DNA from: Epinephelus fuscoguttatus
Taxonomy: Eukaryota; Chordata; Actinopteri; Perciformes; Serranidae
Direction: 5' to 3'
Assembly: GCF_011397635.1 (NCBI RefSeq)
Contig: NC_064753.1
Span: 26,498,322 to 26,562,321 of the forward strand
Length of the DNA: 64,000 nucleotides
The notes below the pieces were generated by a model. It was not told the DNA's origin, ran no database searches, and saw only the letters and a list, made by a program, of their open reading frames with translations. Shown piece by piece: positions 10,801 to 49,820 of this stretch (positions are counted from its first letter, which is position 1; each line of letters opens with the position of its first letter). A program made the translations under genes and the position numbers.

Positions 10801-13800
10801 CCTACAGGTGCACTGACAAGAGGGCTTTTAACAAAGGTGTGTGTCTGGACTGTCGGAAGAATCGCTGCAACACGCTGGGCTACGATATCAAGAGGGTTCG
10901 CAGTAGCAACAGCAAGAGGCTCTACCTGAACACACGCCCTCGGATGCCCTACAAACGTATGTGGTCTTCATTTAAACCAAACAGCTTTAAAGGGACAGTT
11001 CACCACAAAAGCAAAAACATATTTTTCCTCTCACCTGTGGTGCTATTTATCAGTTTAGATTGTTTTGGTGTGAGTTGCCGAGTGTTGGAGATATTGTTCG
11101 TAGAGATATCTGTCTTTTCTCGAATATAATGAAAGTAGATGGCACTCGCATTGTGGTGCTCAAAGTGCCAAAACAGAAAACAAAAACAAACAAAAAAACA
11201 TTTGAAAATCAGCAATGTCTCTTTCCAGAAATTGTAGATAATCCACAGACCTTGTTATGAGCAGTTTCACCTGGGAACTATTTTCTTTCTACAGAACTAC
11301 ACCCGTCAACCCTATCACTGCGTAGAAGGAAGCGTGCATCTACTGCCAGCTCACCTAGCACCACTGAGCTAGCTAACGTTACAGCTCAGCAGGGGAGGAC
11401 ACCATTAATATTTACATTTCATGCTGTCATGAGCACGAGCCTCTCATCCATGAATAGATGAATGCTTCCTTCTGCACGGTGATACAGTTGGCTGGTATAG
11501 TTTGAACGACAAAAAAACATTTTTTCCCCAGTGAAACTGCTCAAAACAAGGTCTGTGAATCATCTTGAGTAACTCGGTCATGATTTCTCACCGACAAAAC
11601 AACCAAATAGGTTGACGTGCAAGCAGCTTGTTACAACCCATAATTCAGTTTATTGTAAGGAGATGCCAGCTATTAATTATCACAGAAACAGAGGAGGAAG
11701 TAATGTGACGTAGCACAATGGGTGGATGGGTCAAACAAACACAGGACTTTCCCCTTGGAGACCAGTGTTTCGTCCCAAAGTAAAGTTGACTTTTTTTGAT
11801 AACAACATAGCCTAATATGCAAGTATGTGTAGCATGCTATGCCAGTGACGTATGCGGCGTGTCATAATTGAGTTGTGTCATGTGAGGTTAGTTAATGCCA
11901 AACCGTTATGTTTTTCTGGACCCTAACCAAGTAGTTTTGGAGCGGAACTGTGACTGTTGCATGACATTGAGGACATGTTGAAAAGTGCGACCGTTACAAT
12001 AGTCATATAAGTAATTGCAGAAGTCAGTGGAAATAGACTTATTCTGTTGTTTAGGCATGAGAGAGCACTGGGAAAAAGAGCCTGCAGTTAAGTTTTTTAA
12101 ATGATTGCACACCACAAGCTGAGTGCCATTTGGGTCCTTTATATTCAAAAGATGGCAGACAACTCTACGGCCAATATCTCCAGCGCTTTTATCCAAGACT
12201 GATAAACAGAGCTACAGGTAAGGGGAACATGTGTAGTTTTGATTTGGGGTGAACTGTCCCTTTAAGATACATTTATATACCTCTAGTCAATATATACTCA
12301 GTTTGCAGACCAACAGTGCTGCATGTCTTTCATTAGTAACTCAGTACTTCTACAATATACTTTACATACTGTATAGATCATACAGGCTAGACTGATCATC
12401 TGGGATGGATTTGCAAGGTGATGACATATTTTATAAATATATTTAAGCAAATCAATTACTTTTAATATTCAATTAATTCTTGTAATTTTTCTTCTTGTCA
12501 ACAAACCCCATGAAAAGACCAAAACTCTCAACAGAGAAAACAAACACTTTTCTGTCTTCATCTCTTCTTCCTCTGGTTTCTTCTTCGCAGTCTTTCATTA
12601 CCAGTTCAGGATCCAGTTTGTTAACCAGACGGAAGCAATGGAGCCCACCCTCACCATCTCCCTCACTGGAACAAAGGAGGAGAGTGAAGACCTCCCCATT
12701 ACCATGTGAGTACTGCACCACCTCCCGTCACATCTAGATGCTGATGTACTCGGTCTTTGACACATGCAATATGCAGCTGTGCTCTCAGCTCTATAAAGAA
12801 AGACGGCAAGTTAAGGAGCGCAGCTGACACACATGGAAACAACTGGAGCTGCTGCATGAAAGAGAACTATAAATGGGGGATGATGGAGTAAATAATTTAC
12901 TCAAGCCACAATTCCCTGACTGTGTGATCCCTCGTGTTCTGCGTATCAGAGAGCCGTGGGCACACCAGAATGAGAAGAGGAAATCTCATGTGCTGTCCTG
13001 CTTTAGTTGCAGACCATCACTTATAAATAAATGTGACAGCCTGTTGCAAGATGTTCCCCGCTGTTATAATCTCACTCTGTCTGTCTTGTTTTTGTGTCTA
13101 TCTCTTTAAACTCCAACAGCACTGAAAAGATTTTGGATAATAAGACCTACACCTTCCTGATCACGCTGGACAGAGACTTAGGGGATCTGATGTTCCTCAC
13201 CTTGCAGTGGGAGAGATCAGATGTGTGGAAGAACGTGTGGAACAAGATGCAGAGCATCTTTGGCTGGGGCAGCCAGCAAAGTAACCCACAGCTGACAGTG
13301 GGCAGGATCAGCATCAAAGCAGGCGAAACACAGGAGAGGTACAGCTGCAGAAGTAGTCAGAAGTTTTAAAGTTACAATACTTTAAAGTAAAAATACTCAA
13401 TTACAAAGAAAAAACTGTACACTTTTAGAAGTATAATCGTAAAAGTACCTTTAACACAGATTTTTGCTGTTTATTGTTTATCTATATAGAAAATTAATAG
13501 ATAATTAATAATTATTACTGTTGCATTAGAATGTAAGCAGCATTTTAACATTGTAGGTGGGAGAAGTGGAGCTAATTTTAACAAACATACTGTTGGCAGT
13601 CAGACATATGGAGTTGAGTTGTATAACTTGAACTGGAGTCACTCAAATCACAGATTTGATGACATTAGACTCAACTTGACAACATCAAAGACAACTTGCA
13701 ACTCGACTTGGACTTGAACCTTTTGACTTGAATATACTTGTTACCTTCCCATGCCCAAAGTCTGAAAAGTATGTTATTTAAAAAGTGTGCCACAAATCTG

Positions 13801-15662
13801 TTAATTTACTGAAACGTTTTTTTCTTCCAGCCAGTAGAAAATTAAATTCCCAAGATCTACTCTGTTTGAACTAATTCAACAGCATCCAGTCAACTTGCAG
13901 TAGGCAGCAATGAGCAACTAATGCTGCGTTACTGAGCACCAGTTGGAAAAAATGATACCAAAGATAATTTCTTTTGCATACAACAATTACATGGTGGTCA
14001 ACAAAAATGAATTGCAGTATGAAAATTGAAAATGCAGTCGATATTTACAGACAAGATGCAACAACTTTCAACAAACTTGTTTTTTAAACTTGCTTTGTTT
14101 TGTAATTTTGATATATTATTACGGGCGGCACGGTGGTGTGGTGGTTAGCACTCTCGCCTCACAGCAAGAGGGTTGCCAGTTCGATCCCGGGCGTGGGAGT
14201 CCTTCTGTTTGCATGTTCTCCCCGTGTCAGCGTGGGTTCTCTCCGGGCACTCCGGCTTCCTCCCACAGTCCAAAGACATGCAGATTGGGGACTAGGTTAA
14301 TTGGTAACTCTAAATTGTCCATAGGTGTGAATGTGAGTGTGAATGGTTGTTTGTCTCTATGTGTCAGCCCTGCGATAGTCTGGCGACCTGTCCAGGGTGT
14401 ACCCTGCCTCTCGCCCGATGTCAGCTGGGATAGGCTCCAGCCCCCCCGCGACCCTCAAGAGGATGCAGCGGTTAGAAGATGAATGAATGATATTATTATT
14501 ATATTATTACTCTGTTGTTTAAATGGCATTACATTATGTGAGAGCACATAATGACTTGTTTAGAAGTCAAAACTCAAAGTTTAGGACTCAGGACTTGACA
14601 GTCTTGACTCAGGACTTTACTCAGGATTTGCTTTTCTTGACTTGGGACTTGACTTTGCACTTCAGTACAAAGACTTGAGACACACTTTTACATGCAAAAC
14701 AATGACTCGGTCCCACCTCTGCTGGTAGTTTCTTTTCATTTTTGAGAATACACACACAGCAAAGAGCAGAGCAGTGGGAGCTTAGACACATCCAAATTAA
14801 ACACATCACACAACTCTTCTACAACACACCACACCACACCTTATCCCCTAAATGTTGTCTGTTTGTCCTAATTATGACGGTCTCTCAGGGTGTTTATAGT
14901 GTATTTTCATCCATCCATCAGTGAGTTATGTGACTTATAAATGCTACAAAGACCAAATGTAGGCAACATCACAACTATCTTTTCAAATGTTCTTTTATTT
15001 ACAGCTAGAAACTGCTTTGAAGAGGTGGTTGTTTAGTAGTGTAGGAAAAAGGACTGTGTGACTGCTGTGAGATGTAGTAGAGAAGAAGTATAGAATACCA
15101 TGACATAAATTAGTCAAGTAAACTTAAGGACAGTAGACAAGTAAATGCGCTGTTCATATGTTTTACTAAGGGTAGTAGTAGTTAGTATTAGAGGACTATT
15201 ACTACTTGAGCATTACTATTAAATATAGATATTTAAAATAGCTGTCACATATCATGTACTATTTAAGTAAACTGCGCCAAATTATAAATCCTACAAAATA
15301 CATCAAATACACATAAAAACATTCAATAAATAATAAATATACTTATTTTCAGACACAAATCACATCTTGCAGAGTCCCACCACTTACAGCAGTTAAACCT
15401 TCTACATCTACACCATTACAGTGTTTTAATGCCACCTAGTGGATTCTTCCCATACACAGAGTTTAGGTCATTCATCATCATGACTGCTTTCTGCTTCACT
15501 CCTCTGTTCAACAACAGCATGTCAATGACATCCTTTCTGTTTTTCAGGACATCTTTTTGTGCCATGAATGATAATGGACAGCACATGGAAGAGCTGGAGG
15601 ATAAAGTGTTTGTACGCTGTAAAGAAGACAAACCAAGACACCGCAGAAGGAAGCAGCACTGA
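2821..15662 (+). CDS. lipc: Hepatic lipase gene, complete, 9 coding exons
   Basis: Coding exons are 2821-2902, 6083-6267, 6881-7060, 7220-7337, 7492-7725, 10714-10956, 12591-12705, 13120-13338 and 15548-15662: 1491 nt, 496 residues (human about 499). All junctions are GT/AG and phases agree throughout. The product is a secreted endothelial-surface lipase that hydrolyses triglyceride and phospholipid of HDL and remnant particles. It has a hydrophobic signal peptide (1-19) and an alpha/beta-hydrolase domain with catalytic Ser165 in GYSLGAH, Asp191 in GLDPAGP and His276 in CAHERSVH. The lid loop lies between Cys251 and Cys274. A C-terminal PLAT domain (about 350-480) is followed by a basic tail, PRHRRRKQH, suited to heparin binding. 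The Ser-Asp and Ser-His spacings (26 and 111) equal the human ones. LIPC is favoured over LPL or LIPG by the lid and the PLAT wording, and by synteny with adam10. Whether it is one of two fish co-orthologues cannot be told from here. Confidence 0.95.
2903..6082 (+). other. lipc: lipc intron 1
   Basis: The intron is about 3.2 kb. Its 5' third is filled by a TTAA-flanked element of inverted units at 3104-4034. The remaining 4035-6082 is AT-rich with no recognised feature. Confidence 0.8.
3104..4034. mobile_element. TTAA-flanked element of inverted ~170 bp units (family D)
   Basis: TTAA stands at both ends (3100-3103 and 4035-4038). The termini are inverted: CCCTCGTGTG at the left and CACAAGGG at the right. 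Inside, units of about 150-180 bp repeat in opposite orientations on either side of a pivot near 3451-3478. The core TGGACA-TTTT-TGTCCA, or its reverse complement, occurs at 3119, 3300, 3480, 3629, 3798 and 3974. A 32-base stretch at 3898-3929 is the reverse complement of the block starting near 3184. A TTAA target with CC-starting ends is the piggyBac pattern, so a non-autonomous piggyBac-like element is my inference. No transposase is present. Long open frames through it on both strands come from a unit length of 168 (a multiple of three) and are not genes. Confidence 0.75.
6083..6267 (+). CDS. lipc: lipc coding exon 2
   Basis: It encodes the start of the lipase domain, ending LIIITHGWS, with phases 1 to 0. 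AG sites ending at 6082, 6088 and 6097 all keep frame. I chose the first because it follows the best pyrimidine tract, so the start could be 6 or 15 bases later. The donor is GTAAGG. Confidence 0.85.
6268..6880 (+). other. lipc: lipc intron 2, nothing recognised
   Basis: This 613 bp intron holds no repeat or conserved element that I can identify. Confidence 0.7.
6881..7060 (+). CDS. lipc: lipc coding exon 3
   Basis: It has 60 codons, phase 0 at both ends, and encodes VDGMMESW through HLLQSLQ. The 180 nt length is what I recall for the human exon. The donor is CAG|GTCAGA. Confidence 0.92.
7220..7337 (+). CDS. lipc: lipc coding exon 4 (catalytic serine)
   Basis: This 118 nt exon contains [17 protein letters not shown], with nucleophile Ser165 in the G-X-S-X-G elbow. 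It ends in phase 1 before GTGAGT. Confidence 0.95.
7492..7725 (+). CDS. lipc: lipc coding exon 5 (catalytic aspartate, start of lid)
   Basis: This 234 nt exon encodes [11 protein letters not shown] with Asp191, then [19 protein letters not shown] and the lid-opening Cys251 in FQPGC. It enters and leaves in phase 1. Confidence 0.95.
8326..8356. repeat. Hairpin in repeat block
   Basis: CCAGACCTTTCTT is followed by a short loop and AGAAAGGTCTGG, a 12-base stem. It lies in a block that reads like an old dispersed fish repeat. Confidence 0.5.
8854..8877. repeat. Perfect 11 bp palindrome with 2 bp spacer
   Basis: GCTGGCTCTGC, then CA, then GCAGAGCCAGC. It is an isolated cruciform-capable site in lipc intron 5 with no known function. 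Confidence 0.6.
9466..9949. mobile_element. Family A TTAA element, short copy
   Basis: The left end is TTAA|GTGACAGTC (TTAA at 9462-9465). The right end is CTGTCCCT|TTGA, a one-base-decayed TTAA at 9950-9953. The two halves are near reverse complements: the block TGTTGGTGTGAGTTGC near 9512 returns inverted near 9860. The element has no ORF. Confidence 0.7.
10714..10956 (+). CDS. lipc: lipc coding exon 6 (catalytic histidine)
   Basis: This 243 nt exon encodes the lid-closing Cys274, then [12 protein letters not shown] with catalytic His276, the Cys-rich [16 protein letters not shown], and the hinge to the C-terminal domain. Phase is 1 at both ends, with donor C|GTATGT. Confidence 0.95.
10957..12590 (+). 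other. lipc: lipc intron 6
   Basis: This 1.6 kb intron is dominated by the long family A element at 10991-12261. The remaining 12266-12590 is unique and ends in a long pyrimidine tract before the exon 7 acceptor. Confidence 0.8.
10991..12261. mobile_element. Family A TTAA element, long copy carrying an insertion
   Basis: Intact TTAA flanks (10987-10990 and 12262-12265) bracket AGGGACAGTTCACC and its inverted partner GGTGAACTGTCCCT. The arms are long near-palindromes. The right arm is split near 11590 by about 465 bp of unrelated sequence that runs to about 12055, which accounts for most of the size excess over the 759 bp copy at 54759. No transposase is seen. A TTAA target with AG-starting ends suggests a Kolobok-type non-autonomous element (inference). 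Confidence 0.75.
12591..12705 (+). CDS. lipc: lipc coding exon 7 (PLAT domain start)
   Basis: This 115 nt exon encodes [14 protein letters not shown], with an N-glycosylation sequon NQT, and [16 protein letters not shown]. It leaves in phase 2 at AT|GTGAGT. Confidence 0.92.
12706..13119 (+). other. lipc: lipc intron 7, nothing recognised
   Basis: This 414 bp intron shows no repeat or conserved block. Confidence 0.7.
13120..13338 (+). CDS. lipc: lipc coding exon 8 (PLAT domain core)
   Basis: This 219 nt exon encodes [16 protein letters not shown], the WERSDVW motif and [12 protein letters not shown]. It joins exon 7 in phase 2 and leaves in phase 2 before GTACAG. Confidence 0.92.
13620..14720. 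repeat. GACTTG/GACTCA-rich minisatellite-like repeat, split by a SINE
   Basis: Many variants of ACTTG and GACTTGGACTTG occur from about 13620 to 13735 and again from about 14550 to 14720. I recall this composition from dispersed fish repeats. The SINE at 14122-14489 sits between the two halves and is therefore younger. Confidence 0.55.
14122..14489 (+). mobile_element. tRNA-derived SINE, full length with target duplication
   Basis: It starts GGGCGGCACGGTGG. It has a box A-like TGGTTAGCACTC and a box B-like GTTCGATCCCGG spaced as in a pol III promoter, a long conserved body, and a GAATGAATGA tail. The 9 bp direct repeat ATATTATTA flanks it at 14113-14121 and 14490-14498, which is the mark of target-primed insertion. 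The open frame through it is not a gene. Confidence 0.8.
15548..15662 (+). CDS. lipc: lipc coding exon 9 (C-terminus)
   Basis: After a TTTTTCAG acceptor it encodes TSFCAMNDN, then [10 protein letters not shown] and the basic tail PRHRRRKQH before TGA at 15660-15662. The two cysteines match the terminal disulphide of the PLAT domain, and the basic tail fits heparan sulphate binding. Confidence 0.93.
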
Positions 15663-16456
15663 TGCACTCATGAACAGACTGAAGATCTCTGATGGAGGGG
15701 CTGGAGGTTCACAACTGGATGCAACTCGGAAAACTCCTCAAAGTGAGGCTGGGCAGATTTGGGAAGTAAATTAGAAATCATTAATTATCTGAAGATGTGG
15801 CACAGTACAAATAAGTGCTGAAATGTAATAGGAGATTTTTTGTAACTGTGCAACTGATGTAAACTGTGTTTACAATTCACAGATCCCTGTTCAAGTTTGA
15901 TTTCGTGATAAAGCTATTAATGAGTTAAGTATTGCACAGTGCATTTTTAAGAACCAGCCCATATTGACATTTCTGTCTTCATACAAATGTTTTTCAAGTG
16001 TACAAAGAGATGGAAATTTGCCAGTTTAAACACTAAGTGAACAGTGAACAGTCAGGCGTTCAACGACCTTTTGATGACGTTAATTCCAAAGCATGTTAAT
16101 GTATTTTTTTCTGTGTGTGTCTTACTTGTACATCATTTAAAAACCTACATTAAGTCTTACCAATAACATAATATAAATACATGTTAATCAAACTCAAACC
16201 AAAGCCATAAATATACACTTTTTCTTTTCTATTCTGTTTTGTGGTGTTTGATTTTTTTTTTTTTACAGCTGTAAACTCAGGGGCAGGTTAAATCAGCTGC
16301 CAGTAAAGCTGGAACATTAAATACAAGCTCATGTCAGGCTATCCTGTCCTGAATGTCTAAATTGTATGTCTAACTTGCACAAACAGAGCGTACAATCATA
16401 ATACTACCTTTTGCAACTACGTACAAACAGCAAAACAAACATTTGATCAACTCTGG

Positions 16457-16462
16457 TTTATT
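16457..16462 (-). terminator. adam10: Candidate distal adam10 poly(A) signal
   Basis: AATAAA on the minus strand, about 2.96 kb past the adam10 stop. Use of this site would fit the long 3' UTRs known for ADAM10. Hexamer match only. Confidence 0.3.
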
Positions 16463-16587
16463 AATGCATTTCAAGTAGTTCAAAAGAAATTATAGTTTTG
16501 CACAATAACTTTGCAAATTTAGTAAAATTTTCAAAGTAAGCAGAATGGGAAACAGAACAAAAAGGGAAAAAGGAAATTTAAAAAAAA

Positions 16588-16593
16588 AATAAA
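16588..16593 (+). terminator. lipc: Candidate lipc poly(A) signal
   Basis: AATAAA lies 926 bases past the lipc stop. An upstream ATTAAA at 16316 is an equally good candidate. Hexamer match only. Confidence 0.3.
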
Positions 16594-16827
16594 GACCATT
16601 GAAGACACTGTATAAAACACAGGAGACATTAAAATCAGACAGTAGTACTGAATCTATACCATTTTGGATTCTCTGTTTACATCACTTACACTTCAGTGCA
16701 CATTTTCTCAACATCACAGCAACACATGTGAAAGACAGAAAATTTTTCCCAGAGTATTATCCCCCGACACCCAGTAATGTCCACATCTTACCATATCAAC
16801 AAAAAAAGATAAGGATGGTTCAGCAAA

Positions 16828-16829
<2 letters not shown>

Positions 16830-16868
<39 letters not shown>

Positions 16869-16875
16869 TCACACA

Positions 16876-16911
<36 letters not shown>
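16830..16911. repeat. Compound (TC)n(AC)n microsatellite
   Basis: About 14 TC units pass into interrupted AC units. It lies in the stretch where both genes' 3' ends could be transcribed, so either RNA may carry it. Confidence 0.95.
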
Positions 16912-16912
<1 letters not shown>

Positions 16913-18718
16913 CTTTGAAAATTAAAAATATACTTTAAGCTCCGACCCAAGAGAAAAGCACTACCAGTAGCACCGGAAAACAAACGAAATCAGTAAGAGA
17001 AGCAACAGACGATTGCATTTTCAGAAACTTTGCTGCAGCACATAGACATGAGTAACTATTTAGTTATGAAAACACAATTGAATATTCCATGCACCCATTT
17101 AGGAGAAAACATTAAAGGCATTTCTCTGTGAAGAGGCTAACTTGTTTGCTGTTGAGCTCTGTGATACTCTGCATAGAATCGATCTGATCGATGTCACAAC
17201 ATCCTGAAGACAATGCTGAGCTGCAGCTGTGCTCCACGCAACTCTTCTGCAAGGGTAAGTCTTCGCTCCATTGAGTCGTTCTCTCCTAAAGTAATCCTAA
17301 GAAACTATAAATATATATATTTGTATAATCTGCCAGTAACTCGACACAGAGTATTCTGCACCCTCATCCATCTGTCAGTGAAGTTGACCCAAGATTCATC
17401 TGGTTGGGGACGACTGGAAACTTAAATTGAGCCAAATTAGAGTTGGGCAGTGATACAATACTAATTATAATGTCTCCAAAAAATCATAAACTAATGCAAA
17501 TTTGTGATTATAACATTTAATTTTTATGTATTGGGAGATAAATGTCAATCATCACTTGCCAAGCTCTAACTCACATCATTCCCAGCACATTTCTTTTTTA
17601 AATTTCAGCATCCCAGACTGAAAACAGTGCTTGCTGATGCATGGTTTTACTATTTTGTCTTTCTTTGTCTTTGTTTAAGTGAGCTCACTGAGACAAATTC
17701 AAATTAACCATGGTGATACAGCAATGAAGTATTGAATCTTGAAAAGTTTCAGTCTGGGTGAAGATAACTGACTCCAACTTCAGTCTCCCTGCTCTGAGTA
17801 GGCACATTTCAATGCAATTACACAAACCAAGGGGGTAGAACAAGGGTGACAAAGGTTCCTTGAGAAAATCCTGATCAGTAGGAAATGAAAGGACAGAACC
17901 GTGTCGGATGGCTGACACATAGTGATTGTTCACTCTGGTAAATGTCTGTTAACAGCAGCAGCAAAGCAACAATAAAATTAGAAACTCTAGTTTTCCTCAA
18001 CTGATTCAATTCCTGCACATATACAAATAATCTGAACTGCAAGTAAAAATCAATAAAAGCGAAATCACATTTAAGACAGAAAGGTTCCTTATCCAGGCTA
18101 GAGGAAGGATCTAACTGCTTCTGAGTGGTTTTAACAGGTTTTTGTCATTTCTTGAACAACTGCCAGTGTGTAATATTCAAAAGGTGGACAGAAAACAACA
18201 AACATGGGCAAGACGATGGTAATGGGACCCTTATATTCTATAATAACTTCTTACATTCTCCTTTTTGCTTCCACTGTCTACACTCTGAATGAAAAGACGC
18301 ACACTGTGGCGCAAAGTGGTCATTTCACAAATGTGTCACAAATCAGTGTCAAAGCAACGAGTCGAGGGAAAAACAGCTATGACAGAATAAGTGTGATATA
18401 ATGAGGTTGATAAAAAGCTATTCTCTCACCATTCATTTCAGCCCCAGACTATATCTTTATGTAAACACAGCTGCAAAGCCATATGACAACAAAAAATATA
18501 CATATCAATCTCCCCCTCCGCAGCTCCTCTATCTGATATCAGACGGCACAATAATCTTATTAAGCTCGTTTATCTACATTCTTTCCATACAGTCCGTCCT
18601 CTACATCTCTACATCCCATGGCAGCTAACCCTTCTACACAGGCTTCAGCCAGGAGGGAGTTGACCCTGAAATACACATGCAGCCATCTTTCCCACTCAGT
18701 ACACCTGTTTGCTGTTGT

Positions 18719-18724
18719 TTTATT
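18719..18724 (-). terminator. adam10: Candidate proximal adam10 poly(A) signal
   Basis: AATAAA on the minus strand, about 0.7 kb past the adam10 stop. Hexamer match only. Confidence 0.3.
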
Positions 18725-19421
18725 AATCCTGAGAAAGTGAATTAAAACAGTAAATAATCTTCATCATAAAGAAAATCAATTTCATTTGAAACAGAAACAA
18801 AAGAACCTACTGCAACATCTGTACAATTGCACGCTGAGAGAACATGTATGCTTTAGGAAGAAAAAGCTTCTGTTTTCAATGGTGCTTTGATTTTTAAACT
18901 AATTACACTGGCAGAAACAAGAATTCTCTGCCCACTGAATGCTGTTTCTGATTGGCAGTAAATACCCATGTGACTTGCAGTCCTGCCATCGTGCTGATGG
19001 TGGCAGCACTTCAGAGAGGAATAACAGGAAAAAGGAAAAGGTAGCACAGATGAAAGACAGAAGAGGGCGACTCTAACACAAAGCTGCTATCTCTCCTCCA
19101 TTCTGGTAAAAACAAACAAACAAAAAGCATTCAAAGATTAAGACCACACAACAAGAGATCGGTGAATTTCTCCTCCTGTCTTTCCTTGGAAAAGTTATTC
19201 ATTTCCTATAAAAGCTGAGTGAACCACTGCTAATCTGGCTCTCAGACCAGAGGTGCTGAGTGAGTTTGTAAGGCCCAAAACAACACTTTGGGCTTTGTCC
19301 AGTGAAATCAGTCCAGTTGCAAGTTCTTTGAATTTTGCAATAGGTGGTAAAGGTAACTCTTTGGAGTGAAGTGCTCCCATTGTAGGCACTAGGAAGAACC
19401 AAGGCAAAGAGCAGTAGAGTC

Positions 19422-48523
<29,102 letters not shown>

Positions 48524-48975
48524 AGCGAAATTCCCTGTGAGCCCAGTAAACTAGCTAAGCGACCCAGCGATACCGCTGATTGCTTCTTGTTTCGTTTTGT
48601 TTCACTTAAAGGTATATCGCCCTTCCTAGTTAGCCAGCTCCCATCACAAACACCGGCTCTGCCTGTCTCCCGCAGCCCCGACGTCAGACAGACAGATAGA
48701 CCGACAGACAGGCCCTCCTCCCTTCCGGCGTGTTTTGCCAAGAGAGCCAGGACACACCCATTCCTCTATTATTGTGGTCATAGGTCGAGGCGCTGTAAAG
48801 CGCAGCTACAAATCACCTCTGCGCCACCATTCAGTGTGACACAAGGACAACACAACAATGCGCTGCTAATGTCAAAGCTAGCAGACTGAAAACAGACACC
48901 AAGCTGCTGTTTAGGAGCTGTTTGCATTCAATACTCTGCAGGTTGTTTACTTCCGCACATCATGACTTCCGGGTT
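48524..48975 (-). promoter_or_regulatory. adam10: adam10 5' UTR/promoter candidate
   Basis: The stretch is GC-richer than its surroundings. Two ETS-type cores lie close together: ACTTCCGC (48949-48956) and ACTTCCGGG (48965-48973) on the plus strand. Upstream ATGs on the adam10 strand start at 48654 (four codons then stop) and 48761 (25 codons then stop). The transcription start is not known from sequence. If it lies near the ETS sites, both small ORFs are in the leader. Confidence 0.45.
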
Positions 48976-49189
48976 TACCCTGTTATTGGAGGGCTCTTCA
49001 TAGTGGTGAGGTTATATGGAGGACAAAAAGCTCTTATGAGAAAATATAAACTTTATTATAAAATAGAAATGGCAACAACAGTTTGAAATACAAGTATACA
49101 ATGTTATACATATTTATATTTAAACATATACATCTAAAAAAATTGCAATATTAACTGCTGCAAGATTAGCCTTAAAATGTGCATGCATG

Positions 49190-49215
49190 TTTATTTATTT
49201 ATTTATTTATTTATT
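49190..49215. repeat. (TTTA)n microsatellite
   Basis: About six tetranucleotide units. Confidence 0.9.
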
Positions 49216-49793
49216 GTTTTTTGCTTAAGTGTTTGGTCATATGCAGATTACATTAATCCTTTCACATCAAAATCAGCTAACTTCTTATGAGAAACAGAAT
49301 GGGCCTGGATCTTTATAGAGGTTATCTTTCTAGAGAGTGCGTACTGATTCACTTAAAGATTATAATTTTTTAGGCTTTTTGTCTGAATGAATTATACCAA
49401 GTTAATAAATGAAGTAAAAAAAAAAAAAATCAGCCACACAGCATATGTTTGTCATGATGATGCCACCAAAACCACCTGAGGAACACTACATAGGTTGTGT
49501 CACCTTTCTTTTTCACTAACTCTAGTTATAAGATGATAGTATTTTTGGATATGTTTACATATTACATGAATTTAAGACTTTACATTCCAATTAAATGCTA
49601 TTTTTTTCCACTATTAAGAGCAATTCTGTATGAAAGCTTACACTACTGTATACAGACAACAGACATGCAGTGCAATTAACTGTCGAGAAAATACAAACAA
49701 TGCACAGTTCAAATCTGTATGTGGACTTCCCGTTAATGATAACGAAGAATTCAAAAATGAAAAAAGTTTTAGCATAATGACACCTTCCTGGAA

Positions 49794-49820
49794 ACACACA
49801 CACACACACACACACACACA
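49794..49820. repeat. (CA)n microsatellite
   Basis: About 13 CA units in the intergenic region. Confidence 0.95.

Larger units (their letters stand above)
13339..15547 (+). other. lipc: lipc intron 8
   Basis: This 2.2 kb intron contains a degenerate GACTTG-rich repeat (about 13620-13735 and 14550-14720) split by a SINE at 14122-14489. The stretch 14720-15547 is AT-rich with nothing recognised. Confidence 0.75.
15663..19421. other. Convergent 3' UTR region of lipc and adam10
   Basis: The two genes end tail to tail 3.76 kb apart. Candidate lipc poly(A) signals are ATTAAA at 16316-16321 and AATAAA at 16588-16593. Candidate adam10 signals on the minus strand are AATAAA at 18724-18719 (proximal) and 16462-16457 (distal). 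A TC/AC microsatellite lies at 16830-16911. No further gene is seen. Confidence 0.6.

Noticed and set aside
14090..14482. 130-codon open frame in lipc intron 8
   Set aside because: It is the translated body of a tRNA-derived SINE with target duplications.
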